Both the position numbers and the translations under genes were made by a program. DNA of 64,000 nucleotides from positions 8,540,610 through 8,604,609 of the forward strand of contig CM067095.1 in NCBI GenBank assembly GCA_034008185.1. The letters run 5' to 3'. The notes beneath the pieces are model-generated. The model saw only the letters and a list, made by a program, of their open reading frames with translations. It made no database searches and was not told the origin of the DNA. Positions 52,185 through 64,000 of the stretch are shown in pieces. Within the stretch, counting starts at the first letter, position 1, and each line of letters opens with the position of its first letter. Source of the DNA: Gorsachius magnificus. Taxonomy: Eukaryota > Chordata > Aves > Pelecaniformes > Ardeidae.

Positions 52185-55100
52185 GTAGGTCAAGGACTGG
52201 ATTTGGAACTAAAGCTTGTGCAACGACAGGAGAGAGAAAAATTACGCCTAGTGTTTTGGGTTTTTTTTTTTTCTTCTAAGTCTTTGTATACTTGCATGGA
52301 AGAGTCACAACCCCTCTCAGAGGGATCACCAGATCTGTTGTGAGCAGGTTCAGTGTTACAGTCCCAGCACACCAATGAACATGAGAGACATGGAGAGATC
52401 AACTGAGTGACAAAAGACTGCAGTCACATCTAGCAGCTCTGGGGATGGCATCTTACTCCATGACCAACTGCTTTAACCACTTAGTACCACTTGCACCAAG
52501 GGAGTATATTTTTATACATCTATTCATGCACTAAAAATGTAACACACTTTATTACAATAAAGGATAAGAGAGACAACTTGCCTAGAAGACTATTATTTTA
52601 AGAGAAGTCAGAGTCATTCTCACCATTATTATTTTCAAGCCTGACCACATGGAAATCTAATATACAAACGCTGGAACTGTGATAACATTCTGTCCCCTCT
52701 TGTCACATGCTGGAAAGCTATTATTACTCCTGTATAAGACAGACCAGACAGTACCATATCAAATGCAAGTCTCAGATTGTGTTTAATCAGACAAGAGAAA
52801 TTACAGCTCCAGTCTCCATATTTCTCTCTCCAGTGAGAATCTAAGGAGTGGAAGGTGCAGATAAAGCAAAAAGATGAATAGCTTGCTTAAAGAAAAAGAG
52901 AATGACTTAGCCAAACAGTTGGGTGTTCGTGCAGTATAAATCTCAAGTTCCAGTGCACCAACACTTAATTCACTTACATAAATTTACTCATATCAGAATA
53001 TAAAACTTAATTGAAATGATCCCATCAGAGTCTGCACAAGCAGCGTACTAAAAGTTAAACACAAGAATTAAGGTTCAGCTTTGGAAAAGCTGGAAAGCAT
53101 CATCCTGTCTCTCTAGAGTGTGGAGAAAAAAAAGCATACATTTTACAGCTGCTCCACATAGCCACATCTGACAGCTATGCGTCTGCAATGACATCATACT
53201 TGTGCCTTCAGAAAATCTGCTCTAAATATATTTCACAGCTGGGTAGGGGTCCCAGCAAACATAGTTTGGGGACTTGTGATAAGCCTCTCAAGCACACGCA
53301 GCAGGCGGTCAGGAACGCTGTTTGCTAGGTTTGGGGGCAGTCAGAAGGCAGCAGTGCCCACTCTTTGCTGGGGTAGCAGTGCAGAGACAGCCTTCTGCAC
53401 ACATATACCCGCAGACTCAATGGAGGAAGAGGATGAGATGTCTCTTGCCCAATCAGTAACTGATGGAGTAATATGGATTGTCTGTGATAAGGAGGAAACT
53501 GAGGATACTCTAGTGGAAAGAATAATACGGAAACACTAGTCTAAGAACAGGAGGTTTTACAGTGATGAAGATGTGTGACTGGAGCTCAAATAAGCCCAAG
53601 TTTTTCATCACCTATCTATTCACTTGAGCTGGCATCTCTACCCTACGTTATAGGGGCATCTTTGTTCTGCATCTCCTGCTTCTAAAGCATTTGAAACAGC
53701 ATGAAGACGCAGTACTCCAAAATCCCTTCCCAGCTGGTAAGTATGATTGTGCAAGGCTCTACTCAGATGAGCAATCTGTACTCACAGAACCCGCCCCAAA
53801 ATTGTTAAAACTGTCCACAGTAATCTGCTTCGATGGTACAAGGATTTCCAGACTCACACATCGCAGAGTCAGTTTTAATCACAGGTGACAATTAAGATGT
53901 TTCGAACAGGAAAAAAGAAAAAAAAAATCCAAGTCTGACTATTAATCACAATCAGCTTTACCTACCAGGTTAGGAACACGCATTTGGAGTCTTACAAGAA
54001 ACACTTCTCTAAGGGTGCTTCAGGGCTTAGATAACATACTAGAAAGGTGTGAGAAGCATAAATGGCCAGATTTAAGAGTTCTCTACCAAAATCAATCCAG
54101 ATTCCAATTTTCTCCAAAATACCTATCTGGAATGAATTCCCACACAAAGCTCTTTCCTGCTCTGAATGATGAAACTCTAAAACGGAACACAGAACAGTTT
54201 GCCTTTTTTTTTCCCCAGATCATAAGAATATGCTCAGACTGAGCTAAACTCAATTTGTGTTTCTTATTTTTCTTTCCTTTTTATATTTATAGAGAAGAGA
54301 AATAAGAGAAAAACAGTTATCCATTGAACAAACACTTGGGTACATGTATATTTCAGAGTGGCAACTGTGATTTTTAATCCAACTAACTAATTTCCTTATG
54401 CTTATAAAGACTCAATTACTACAATCCCCTCACATTATTTCCCCTCTTCTATGTTTCTGACTCTGAATCAGTTGAGCATTTGGCAAAAAGGCAAATCATA
54501 GAGCCAACGTAACCATTTAACCACCATTTAAACAATTATCAAAGTAACATTCCTTATCCATTGAGACTTTTTTTTGAGCAGAGAAGGACGCACGGGTGTT
54601 CGCTTACTCTTGCCATGAATCTGTTAAATTTCCTCCTTGAATAGCTAAGACTTAAATAAAAAGACATAATAGAAATGAATGGCAGTGGGATATGTGGAGG
54701 CGGATATAATTATGCAATGCAACAGACAATCATTGCCTTTCTGAACAATCAGAGCTTCCTAGAACAAGAAGTTCTTGACCACTTCCCATTCCCAGGAATC
54801 GCTCTTATATCCACCCAAGATCTGGCCATGACTCACTCTCATTTAGCACAATGAGAACAAGAGAGTTGTTGTGGCTCTTTCTATTGAGCCCTCTTACCTA
54901 ATATGCTTACTGTACAATATCAGGCAAGGCACCCCCAAAAATGACACCTTCTACTATGAGCTTTACATGGAAAAAAAGGAGTACTACCCCCAAACCAGAA
55001 TAATCTGCAATACTTAAAACCTAGCTCGCTGTATGATTCTTTTACTTTAAAAATAACTCTGCAGAAGCAGGAAAGTATCATCTGATTCATATCAAATGGG

Positions 55101-55265
55101 CAAGCAATTAGAACCCTTTCAACAATATTCATTGCAGCACATTACCATCTGCAGGATTAAAAAGCATTTCATAAAGCATGATCTTGATTTAAAAAGTTAA
55201 TGTACATGTTTAACGTGGGCCACCGCACATGCAGCTAAGTGCATGAAAAGTCTTTTTGCGGAACT
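52185..55265. other. Unique noncoding sequence
   Basis: A run of 12 T lies at 52261-52272 and a T/C tract near 54202-54216. The 87-codon frame at 53276-53539 has no recognisable family signature. No transposon is seen. Confidence 0.65.
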
Positions 55266-55271
55266 GGGGCT

Positions 55272-55340
55272 ACAGCTTCAATCCTGCAAACACTTATATC
55301 CATGCACAGCATTTTTAATGTCATTACTCCCAACAGAATG
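55272..55340. repeat. Ancient palindromic repeat remnant
   Basis: 'ttcaatcctgcaaacacttatatccatgcacagc' matches a very common turtle/crocodile/bird repeat that reads 'gatcctgcaaacacttactcacatgcttaac'. The following 'gtcattactccc' may be its decayed centre. It is an inactive remnant, and the Repbase name is not certain to me. Confidence 0.6.
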
Positions 55341-55344
55341 GTCT

Positions 55345-58300
55345 ATCAGACTAAATTGTGCTTGATTTTAGTGCAAGGTGGTACAGAGTCATTCCCTCAT
55401 GGGAAATCCCTAATATAGTTAATAGAGATGTACTTAAGAGGGCTGTAAAGATGTTTCATGAGGTTCCATCTGAATCACTAAAAGCATACAGAATCTAAGA
55501 ACATGCAAGCCCCTTCTTGTAGATAATTTTTTTTTTAAACACTCTAAACCAAAAAGATAATTGCTGCATTTATCAGATAATTGTGATAGGGAGCCAGGAG
55601 AACCCTAGAAAACACTTTCAGAAAGAATTTTTCCAATAGTGTTTCACCTTGCAAGAAGAGACCTAACAGCTCTCCCCTGTGGGGTGACACAGCGGCTGCT
55701 GGGTGTTAGAACTCAAAGCAAATCGCCTCCCCTCCTGCCAGGGAGGAGTGGGAACACTTCGTTCTGCACGTGCATCGCTCCACACAGGTTTGGAGGAACA
55801 GCAATCTGAAAGGAACCGGGTAGCAGAGCCTCATGGAAGCGACTGGAGCTACCAGAGTTTCATACAGCTTTTCATGAGCCATTTGGGTTTTTTAAGGCAA
55901 CAAAATAGAAGTACTAACACAGGACAAGAACTGCTACTCCCATCATTAGCATTCAGTAAAAGGATAGGAGGGATTTTGAACAACTGCCAAAAGGTCATGC
56001 GATCAATTCAACTTCAAAATGGAGCTGTTAAAGAGCAAACCCAAAAGTTAGCAATGCCTCATCTGTTATTAGATCCCATTTCCCTTAAGCACTCACCAAC
56101 ACACAGTCAGGGACTGTTTCCACCCTGAAGTATTTGAAATCTAATTAAACATGGGTAGGAGTAAAACCAGAGTTGAAGTAGCTGACATAAAATTATGTAT
56201 GTGTTGAAAGGCGAAACCAGTCATATACCAGGGCACTAGACTTTCAAGTTTATTGCTCTCTATCCACTACAATCATGAAATATCTGCACAGCTATGGCAT
56301 CCATTAGGTGTGCATAATGAGTAAAAAGAACACATTACAGTGGGTTTTATGTCAATGTTTACTTTGAGTAAAAAAATAAAAACAGTTGTTACCATAGCAA
56401 TGGACAAAGCACCCACCACCTGAGATGTTATGAAAATTAAAGAACGCAAACTATAGATGACAGCACAGCCATACTTTAATAACACAAAGAGAGATCAAGC
56501 ACATTAATTTCTGAACAACTATTCAGGATTTCTTTAAAGATCTTTCAGAAAATATTAAAATTAACCAGCTGTCAACTGTCTATAGGCAGCCGATAAAATC
56601 TTCGCTCAACTATGTCAATATTTCTGCCCAGTGTTAATTAGAATAGCATTGTCTCAGGCAGATAAGAGAAAAATTCTTAAGCAGTACCCTGGAGTCTTAG
56701 AAAATGGAGATTACACATCATCTGCATATCACACTGCTGTCCAGGCTAGATTGCCACTTGCAATATCCTTTCTAGGGTTTTGAACAGCTTGATTTAAGAT
56801 ACTAACACTTCACCAATGAAAGTCACTGGGGACCTGTTTTGAAGCTCACCTAGCTCAGACCTCTAATGGACCTAAGCCACAAGGTTGGTGTCACTTCCCT
56901 TCAGACACTCTGTTGCGAAGTTGAGCTTGTTAGGTCTGGAATCACCACTTTCACATGTCAACATGAGCACAGCCGTACCCACCAGTAAATCAAGAATCCA
57001 GTGTCAAGGATCCAAGTCACTGACTTGAATGCTACCATGATGTGACCTGCAAAGCTGTGCGACCCTCCTGACACTACAGCTGACTTGTGTAACACCGCCT
57101 GCTCTCTGTTCTTGTAGTTGTCCTGAGCCCCTTTGTTCAGATCAGCTCTGTCTTCTTCACAGTGTACTGAGTAGACAAATTAAAACTAAAACCATCCTTT
57201 TACCACCTGCTGTCTCAGAAAACAATATTACAATATATGTAAGCGTACATTGTCCGCTATCATCATCATCCAACCAAGAGCAACTAAGTACATACAAAAA
57301 ACCCAAAAAGGTTTGGTCATTCCCATCTACTGGAAGACTGTAATCAGGCTGCTTATGGAAGAGAAAAGCAGAAGCTGGTGCTAACGTGGCCTCTCATGAA
57401 TGTCTTGAATCCAGAGGGATAAATAAGCAGCCTGAAGCCTGTGAATAGTCTCATTACTTTCAACAGGCCTAAATTTGGGTACGTTCGTAAGTGACAGGCT
57501 CCTACTGTGGGTTGGTGTTTCCTTTCCATGGGAAGAATTCTCTGTGCAATCAGGGCTTTTTCTAAGCTAGACATAACCTCAAGCAGAAAAATATTTTTGT
57601 TGCTACTGGTGGTATTTCTACCACCTGCTGAGACCAGGCACACCAAGTGACTCAGTAACTCCAGCAATTAGCATCACAGCACCTAATTTTTCAGAAGCCA
57701 TAGCAAAGCTCAGAGACCTGAGTAAACAGCCATGCAATCCATAACAAAATTTAGTTTCCTCAAAACAGGACCCACAAATGTCCAATATGCCGAAAAAGGA
57801 ACCCCCTCAGGCTGGTCAGCAACATTTGTGCCTTCGTGATCACCTGTAGGGCTGAACTGCCTTCCCCAGCACTCATGAGGCAAATGAAAGACTAAGTATG
57901 ACTTTATGTTCTAGTATGTGAGGAACTCTTATCTGGGAAACCAAGTTGTGATTCATGATCCACAACTATTTGTGTGTTCTGTTTAACCACTAATCGGGGA
58001 GGTTGAGGAATCAAGCTCTAGACTTTGGTGTGTAAGTACCATATATTCCCTTTAATGAGCCTGTCTCTTTTGTACAAAGAGTTTGGTCTCATCGCACTTT
58101 GGAAATCAAGGCTTACATCTTCGAGCCAGAGCTTGTAAGAAAAAGCAAATCTTTTTAAGCAGCCTGACAGCTGATAATGCAGAGGGCTGTATCTGAAATA
58201 CTTCCCCCCCCATTTTTCTTTTTTTCTTAAGATAGGTGCTATTTCTCAAGCCTTCTTTTCTCTAGTCTTGCTGACCTAAGCAGCAATATGAAAACCTAAA

Positions 58301-60200
58301 ATGATGGTGTTGGAGATGATTAGACTGTTAGAGCAAATTAACCCCCTGGCAGCTTTGCTAACAGAGACATTTTGTAACACACCAGGAACCAGACAAAGAA
58401 AGAAAGATGTTGAATTTCTTTTTAACCCAGCCTCATCTAAACTATGAATTAATCAGCTTTTCTGTGCACTGGAAGTTTATAGAAATGCAGTTTTCTTTTC
58501 AAGAGAATATGACACACAACAGCACACACTTCTCTGAAGTGGCAGCACATACAGGGTATGGTGGGATTTCAAGGAAGTACAGAGCACCCCAATGGGGTCC
58601 CAAAGGAAACAGTGACAAAAATTGGAGTTGAGTGTTCTATACCTTACAGGAAAGCTCAACATTCTGTGCAGAGCAGCACTTCCCACCCTCCCCATGCCTT
58701 CTGTGGAAGTCTGAACTGTAAAGTGCCGTAAGAAAATATAACCAATTTAAGCTCTTTGTGTATGTGCTGTCACAAGTGAGGAGCAGTAAGTAGTCTGCCA
58801 AAACAGACACTTCAATCAACCTGACAGTTTCTGTCTTAAATAATGAGCCCCACAAGCACCAATGCAGATAAAACCCATCAGTTTTACAGTTCTCCTGGGC
58901 CAGGTACGTACTCTTGGATTATTCCTCATACTTCCACCCTGTCCCAAACCCTCCCCCCTGCAAGCCCTGAGCTACAGCTTGCTGATGTCCCTCCCGGTAT
59001 CATTCCAGTAAGTCACTACTGTGTTTACAGCTTTAACAGACACACTAGGTTTTAAAGCCTTGTCATATCATTTTTGTCAGGAATACTCATTTCCATTCAG
59101 ACCTACAGGCTCACGCGCTTTCTTGCTTACAGTGGCCTTGGAACCCAACAGCTTGTCAGATAATCACACTGAGGATTCCCAGGAGATTCCCTAATGCATC
59201 AGATCACAGACTTCTTCAGACAGCCAAAAAACATTATCTTGGTTCAACTAAAATCCACTCCCAGTGGTATGAAATTTCCCTCTCTACTACTGGTTTGGGA
59301 AGACTAGGGTTTATATGGTATGATCTTTTAATGAGCCACCATTGTTTTGAATTAGGCAAGTAACCAAGGATTTAATTAACTGTTGTAACTGGAGTCACAC
59401 AAGTGGCTAATAGTCTAAACAGAAATTAAGTAGAGGTGCCTTATCTCAGCTTTAAGCAGCCTTGCAGATGCACAGGCTTTTGCAAAGGTCAGGCAGAGCA
59501 GAAGCTAGCAGGAGACACACTGCACCTTGGAGCAGCGTCTTAGAACAGGACAGGAGCCAGAGGCACCAGTGTGCGTTTAGCAACATGTGTGGCAGCGTAT
59601 TTGGAAAAGAAGCCAGGAATTACTTCACCAGTTTGCTGAGATTAAAGGGGATGGGAAGGGAAACTACTTACAAGCGGCAATTTTAACAAGATACCTCAAT
59701 ATGAAGTTTCTGAAACTCAGATATGCACGTGCATTTGCCAAAAGTTAACCAAAAGCTTCGGCTCCAGCACTTGAAGCGGCATTGATAGCTAGCAGTTCCC
59801 TGGCTGACGGCTCATACAATCATTTTGTTCTCTTCCATTTATGGTTAACCCCTACAATGGCCCTCATCAATTCCTTCTACTTTTCCAACCACCATACTAG
59901 GGAAAGTTTTCAAACATACAAAAGCCTGAAGCACAGAAGTCCAAATGCATTTTATAGTTAGGTTATATAAAGTTTATATATAAACTATATATATAGTTCA
60001 GGTTTGTTTAAGCTCAGCTGATTGGATTTCATGTCTCGGTCTGCACCTAGAAAACTGTAGGTGTTACCTGTCACATAACCAGGAAGGCTGATAATTGCAC
60101 AGAGATAGCCCTGGATTTGGCTCAAAGAATCCACACAACTTCAGTTGAACACACACTTTGGGAATGCCTGCTTTCACGATATAGAGAACATTCCCACAAG
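55345..60200. other. Unique noncoding sequence with a small GC-richer patch
   Basis: 55680-55860 is richer in G/C and CpG than its surroundings and starts the longest open frame of the window (55703-56128, 141 codons), which is unrecognisable. Two overlapping palindromes lie at 59971-59998. A 'caatgaaagtcactgggg' string near 56814-56831 is too short to call a repeat. Confidence 0.6.
59971..59998. other. Two overlapping 16-bp perfect palindromes
   Basis: AGTTTATATATAAACT (59971-59986) and AACTATATATATAGTT (59983-59998) share AACT. The A/T-rich alternating cores could extrude as cruciforms. They probably arose by slippage in a TA-rich microsatellite. Confidence 0.9.
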
Positions 60201-60204
60201 TATT

Positions 60205-60295
60205 ACACCACTGATCTACTTAATTCTTGTAAGAATTCTGCATGATGGGAACTCCACCTTACAGGCAGTTGATCAGGGTGTTAAGAATAACGTTT
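60205..60295 (-). repeat. Possible MIR-like SINE remnant (antisense)
   Basis: 'ctacttaattcttgtaagaattctgcatgatgggaactccaccttacaggcagttga...ttaagaa' parallels the antisense MIR stretch 'catttaatcctcacaacaaccctatgaggtaggtact...ccattttacagatga...gttaag'. The core is lost. The call is uncertain. Confidence 0.4.
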
Positions 60296-60299
60296 TCAA

Positions 60300-61390
60300 G
60301 AGGGAGGCTGGAACTTTTGATGCTCAGCGCTGAGTACTTTATGGACTTCAGCACCATTGAACTTTACTGCTCAGCTTCTGAACATACCGGGGTCTAAGGT
60401 CTCTTCCTGGTTCACTGGTTGCAAAACTCTGCTCCAGCAACTCAGTTGTGGTCAATCAGCAAATGACTTCCAAAGTAAGGAACAGAGACTCAGCCATCTA
60501 ACAACAAATCCATAGTTTATTCTCAACACTAAGGAGTACATTGCATTGGAGACATCAATAGAATTGTTCAGAAGGTTTCTCAAACACTTTTTTCTTTTTT
60601 TTTTTTTTTTTTTTTTAAAAGATTTTTAAAGAGGGTCAGGGGAAGAGTGCCTGTTTTCTCTTTTCTAGGTAGCTTCAACTTCAAGTTAATAATCAGTTCC
60701 TTTTAAAACTTTACCAAACCTGACACCCTGCTACCACAGACTCAAGAGAGCTCTTCACCTCCTCACTTGTTCTGGTGAGAAGCACCTTTTCTCTATCTCT
60801 GTTAAAAGGGCATCCTCACCAGCCTAGCATTTCTGAGAATGAGTCATTTGTTTGGAGGACCCAGCTGCCTCTGGTATGACACTGATGTCCATGAAAAGTG
60901 CCTGCTAGGGGCTAATGAAATTAAACTAACTGGAGTGTGCTACCATTCACTCAAAATAATAGTAACACATTCTCTTTGGAAGAGTATTTTTAATGTCACA
61001 AATGCTTTTTAAAGTTATATTGGGAAATATTTACCCTTTTACTATTAGTCTGTCATATTCTGTAATAAATGACAATTAGGAGTACTTCAACAGACTATGT
61101 CCCTATTGCTTAGAGAAGCAGAACATAAAAAAATGATGGCACATGATTGCTATGAATTTTTAACCACACATTTACTTTGGAGAAATCTTAACAAAGCACT
61201 TGCAAGGTGCTATTACACTTCGTTACTTGCAAAAAACATAATCCCCACAGTGTAACAACTTCTGTATGATTTACTGTCACTTGTATTACCTAACACACAG
61301 GTGCCCTGTGGGGATCAGAGGCTTGCTGTTCTGAATGATGCACATAGAGCACGGCACAGTTTCTTCCCTGAATTGTGTATAGTACAAACA
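60300..61390. other. Unique noncoding sequence with long poly-T
   Basis: Apart from the T-run at 60595-60616, nothing is recognised. Confidence 0.65.
60595..60616. repeat. Poly-T run of 22
   Basis: This is the longest homopolymer in the window. It could be the poly(A) tail of a minus-strand retroposed sequence, but the sequence to its right (60617 onwards) shows no recognisable transcript and no clear flanking duplication. Confidence 0.95.
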
Positions 61391-61394
61391 AGCA

Positions 61395-61530
61395 GACAGT
61401 GAAGATGTAAGCAGGGATAAAATGATATGCCTAAAGTAACACAGTAAGTCCTGAACAAAGTAGGAAGATAATCCAGGTCTCTTTGCTTCCTAATTAGGGC
61501 ACAATAAGGACTAGACCACTACCTTTCCTT
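61395..61530 (-). repeat. MIR-like SINE remnant (antisense, well preserved)
   Basis: The text reads 'aaaatgatatgcctaaagtaacacagtaagtcctgaacaaagtaggaagataatccaggtctctttgcttcc', then 'ggactagaccactacc'. This matches the antisense MIR layout 'aggttaagtgacttgcccaaggtcacacagtaagt...gcaggaatagaatccaggtctcctgactcc...ctagaccac' in order and spacing, including the tRNA-like head. Confidence 0.78.
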
Positions 61531-61534
61531 CGTT

Positions 61535-64000
61535 AACCTACCCCACTGTAGATTTGTAGCTGAATTGTTACTAATCTTTCTATAGAAGGGAAAACTAAAA
61601 AAATCAGTAAGAATTGAAGTTTCACTAGGCTAACCACTAGACAATGAAATACCTTCATCAGTTAAGTATATAAAACCCCTTCAAGCCATAATTCACAGCT
61701 CTGAACACTTTTGCAAGCCACCTCTGGCCTAGCACCTGACTTTATGGGTCCTACCAATACCATAAAATAACTGGGAAACCCTTTTGATGGGCTGGAAGAC
61801 CAGGGAAGAGCTTCTCCAGTTTCTCTGAACCCCGATTAAAGAGTCCTAAGCAAGCCAGCTGCTTTTATTTTCCAGTCTTGCCTTAACAACTGACTTTACT
61901 GAAAAAGAGATAAAGAAAAATGTGAACAGAATAGTCTGAAAGGTCTTAGTCAGCAAGTTTGCATTTTGTTTATTCAAGACAGAATCATGGGGAAACTTTA
62001 TCTCAGTTGAGAACAAACAGCAGCTTGATACCCAGAGTGCCCAGATGCATACTCCTCCTCCTTCATACAGCATAAGAATTAGCCACTTAGTTTTATCCGC
62101 ACCTCAGAATACAAGACATGTCTACAGAGAAGGTTTAAGGAAATCTAGCTTTCAGAGACCTTATCTGTGTTATTTTTTACATTTGTGCAATAGGTAAAAC
62201 TGTGGCTCTGAATTTAAGACCTTCTTTTCAACTGAAAATGGAACATGAAATAATGAGACAACAGAAGCAAGTCTGAGGACTTCAAACTCCTCTCCCTTCA
62301 GATGTCAACTGAAACACTTTTGTACAGTGAAGTAACTTTTAAATGTTTAACTAATGCAAAGCTGCATAGGAAATTAAAAGTGTTTTGTTGCAATTCACAT
62401 CTGGAGACACACATGTACACCCAGAAGAGCATCCCACCAAATCATTCTGTCTCTCTTCATTTCACTCTGAGCTGCATTAGTTTTAAAATATGAAGCAGTA
62501 TAAATAAAGCACACTCTTCATTTCACAGTTGGAACTCAGCATTCCATTTACTGTGGAAAATAGGTACTTGGGATAATATGTCCCAAATTATGCGTTAACA
62601 GAAAACAGAGAGTGAACTCAGTTCTGGTTTTAGTCTCATATATTCTGTTCAGCTTCAGTCAGTTGCAGTGATGCTACCACCACACTGCAGCCTTAAAAAC
62701 TGATAAACCAACAATTAAGCACAGGTAAATTTTAGGGCACTAAAGGTTATTTCATCATAAAGTAAGATTAAAATGTCAGTATCTAAAATTAAACATAATT
62801 GTTTGAAAATGTTATTACTTTTGTTTCTTTTATTACTTTTGTTTCTTTTATATGCAGCAGGTAGAACAGCTGAGGGCAGTGCCAAGCACAGACAGCTCCT
62901 CCAAGTGCTTTACTCCCTAGGGAGGCTCAAATAGGCGTTCCATGCAAAACAGGCAGATTTAGTGCTGGACATCCCCCTTTTCCATGACCAGTTCCTCCAA
63001 AATGGCTATTTATGGCCAGATCACAATCTAGTCTTCAAACTATTGAGATTTACAAGCAAGCAGTACACCTATGTCATGATCGTAACTACTTTTTCTAGCT
63101 ATGGCTATTCTGTAGGGCTACTCTGCGTGCATCCTCCTCTAGGTTTTTAGCTGTTCTCAATACCACCTAACTCAGCACCGCTGTCAATACTCATTAGGAA
63201 CTGACATATAAAGCTGCCTCAGCTGATCGGTTTAATAGCTTTCCTCACTGCATTTATCCTTTATCCTTCTTCCAATCGGTAGATTTATTATCACTACTAA
63301 TTATCCATTGTCTGGGGTTGATTTGTTTGCTGGACAAAGGTAATTCAGTAACACTGTTCAGTGTTCAGTAACATCCCTTCAGGTGCAAGAGCTGCACTGC
63401 AAAACCTGTAATAAGAAGCCTGAGGGGGAAAAAAGTACCACTGTTTTTCACCTCTCTAATCAGGACAGATAACAACTTCATCCCCTTTCTCTTTACTTAT
63501 CCTGCTCAATACCTCCTGTAAATCGGGTTATCTGGTAGTTCAGCAGCTTCTAGAGTTAGAGATTAGCTGCTGCCCAGCGGAGTAACATATAACACTTAGC
63601 ACTCCCACACCTCTTGCTTTGGCCCTGCACTGTACAGTGCTCTGCCAGATCAAATGTGGCATGTCACGCCATGAAAAACAGATGGAAGGATCCTTTAATG
63701 GTGTAGTAGCTGGAAAAGTATTTAGAGCTACAGAACAAACACGGGCTAACCTTTTCAAAGCTGCCTAATGCATTCAGCTCACCAACCCCCCCAAACACTA
63801 CAAATAGAAATCAAGTGCCCAGCTTCCTACTTACCTTCAAATGTCTCAGCATGCACACACAGCTACGTGTTATTTTCTGAAAGCGAACCTCACAAGAATA
63901 GCTTATTTTCAGTATGGTTATGATTTTTCCCCTTTATTTGTAGCCTGCTGGGTGAGGGCAATTTATAGAAGCATTTGAGAACAGGGTCTTGCCCTAAGGA
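61535..64000. other. Unique noncoding sequence with one tandem duplication
   Basis: Holds the 18-bp duplication at 62813-62848 and a small palindrome (AACACTG-TT-CAGTGTT) near 63351-63370. No gene, RNA or transposon is recognised up to the window end. Confidence 0.65.
62813..62848 (+). repeat. Exact 18-bp tandem duplication
   Basis: The unit tattacttttgtttcttt occurs at 62813-62830 and again at 62831-62848 without change. It is T-rich and probably arose by slippage. Confidence 0.95.

Noticed and set aside
55703..56128. 141-codon open frame on the plus strand
   Set aside because: Length is within chance expectation for the window. The translation shows no recognisable domain, signal or repeat pattern, and no promoter or splice context is evident.

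Overview
This looks like nuclear DNA from a vertebrate, most likely a sauropsid and probably a bird. It is A/T-rich and CpG-poor, with no operons and no dense open frames. It holds one clear antisense CR1 LINE tail, several old MIR-type SINE remnants, and old palindromic repeats of a kind I associate with turtle, crocodile and bird genomes. I see no Alu, L1 or other mammal-specific repeats and no LTR element. The species assignment is inference from repeat content.

I find no protein-coding gene, rRNA, tRNA or CRISPR array. The longest ATG-started open frame is 141 codons (55703-56128). At this base composition stops come about every 15 codons, and roughly one frame of that length is expected by chance in 64 kb read in six frames. 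None of the open frames translates to anything I recognise. The window is best read as intergenic DNA (a gene desert) or the inside of one or more large introns. Untranslated exons or very short coding exons cannot be excluded without transcripts.

Layout. 1-23 kb: mostly unique sequence with short poly-C and purine tracts and a few A/T-rich blocks that resemble conserved noncoding elements (6.65-6.75 kb and 10.1-10.3 kb). 23.0-23.9 kb: a distinctive block with two adjacent perfect hairpins (23763-23807). 26-40 kb: five MIR-like remnants and the CR1 fragment. 43.8-55.4 kb: a cluster of ancient palindromic repeat remnants, including an 81-bp element with perfect 8-bp terminal inverted repeats (45604-45684). 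50-61.5 kb: three more MIR-like remnants. The rest is unique noncoding sequence with low-complexity tracts.

The persistence of several recognisable ancient SINEs suggests a slowly evolving region. No genes are visible to work together. Any function is most likely regulatory, and comparison with other amniote genomes would decide that.
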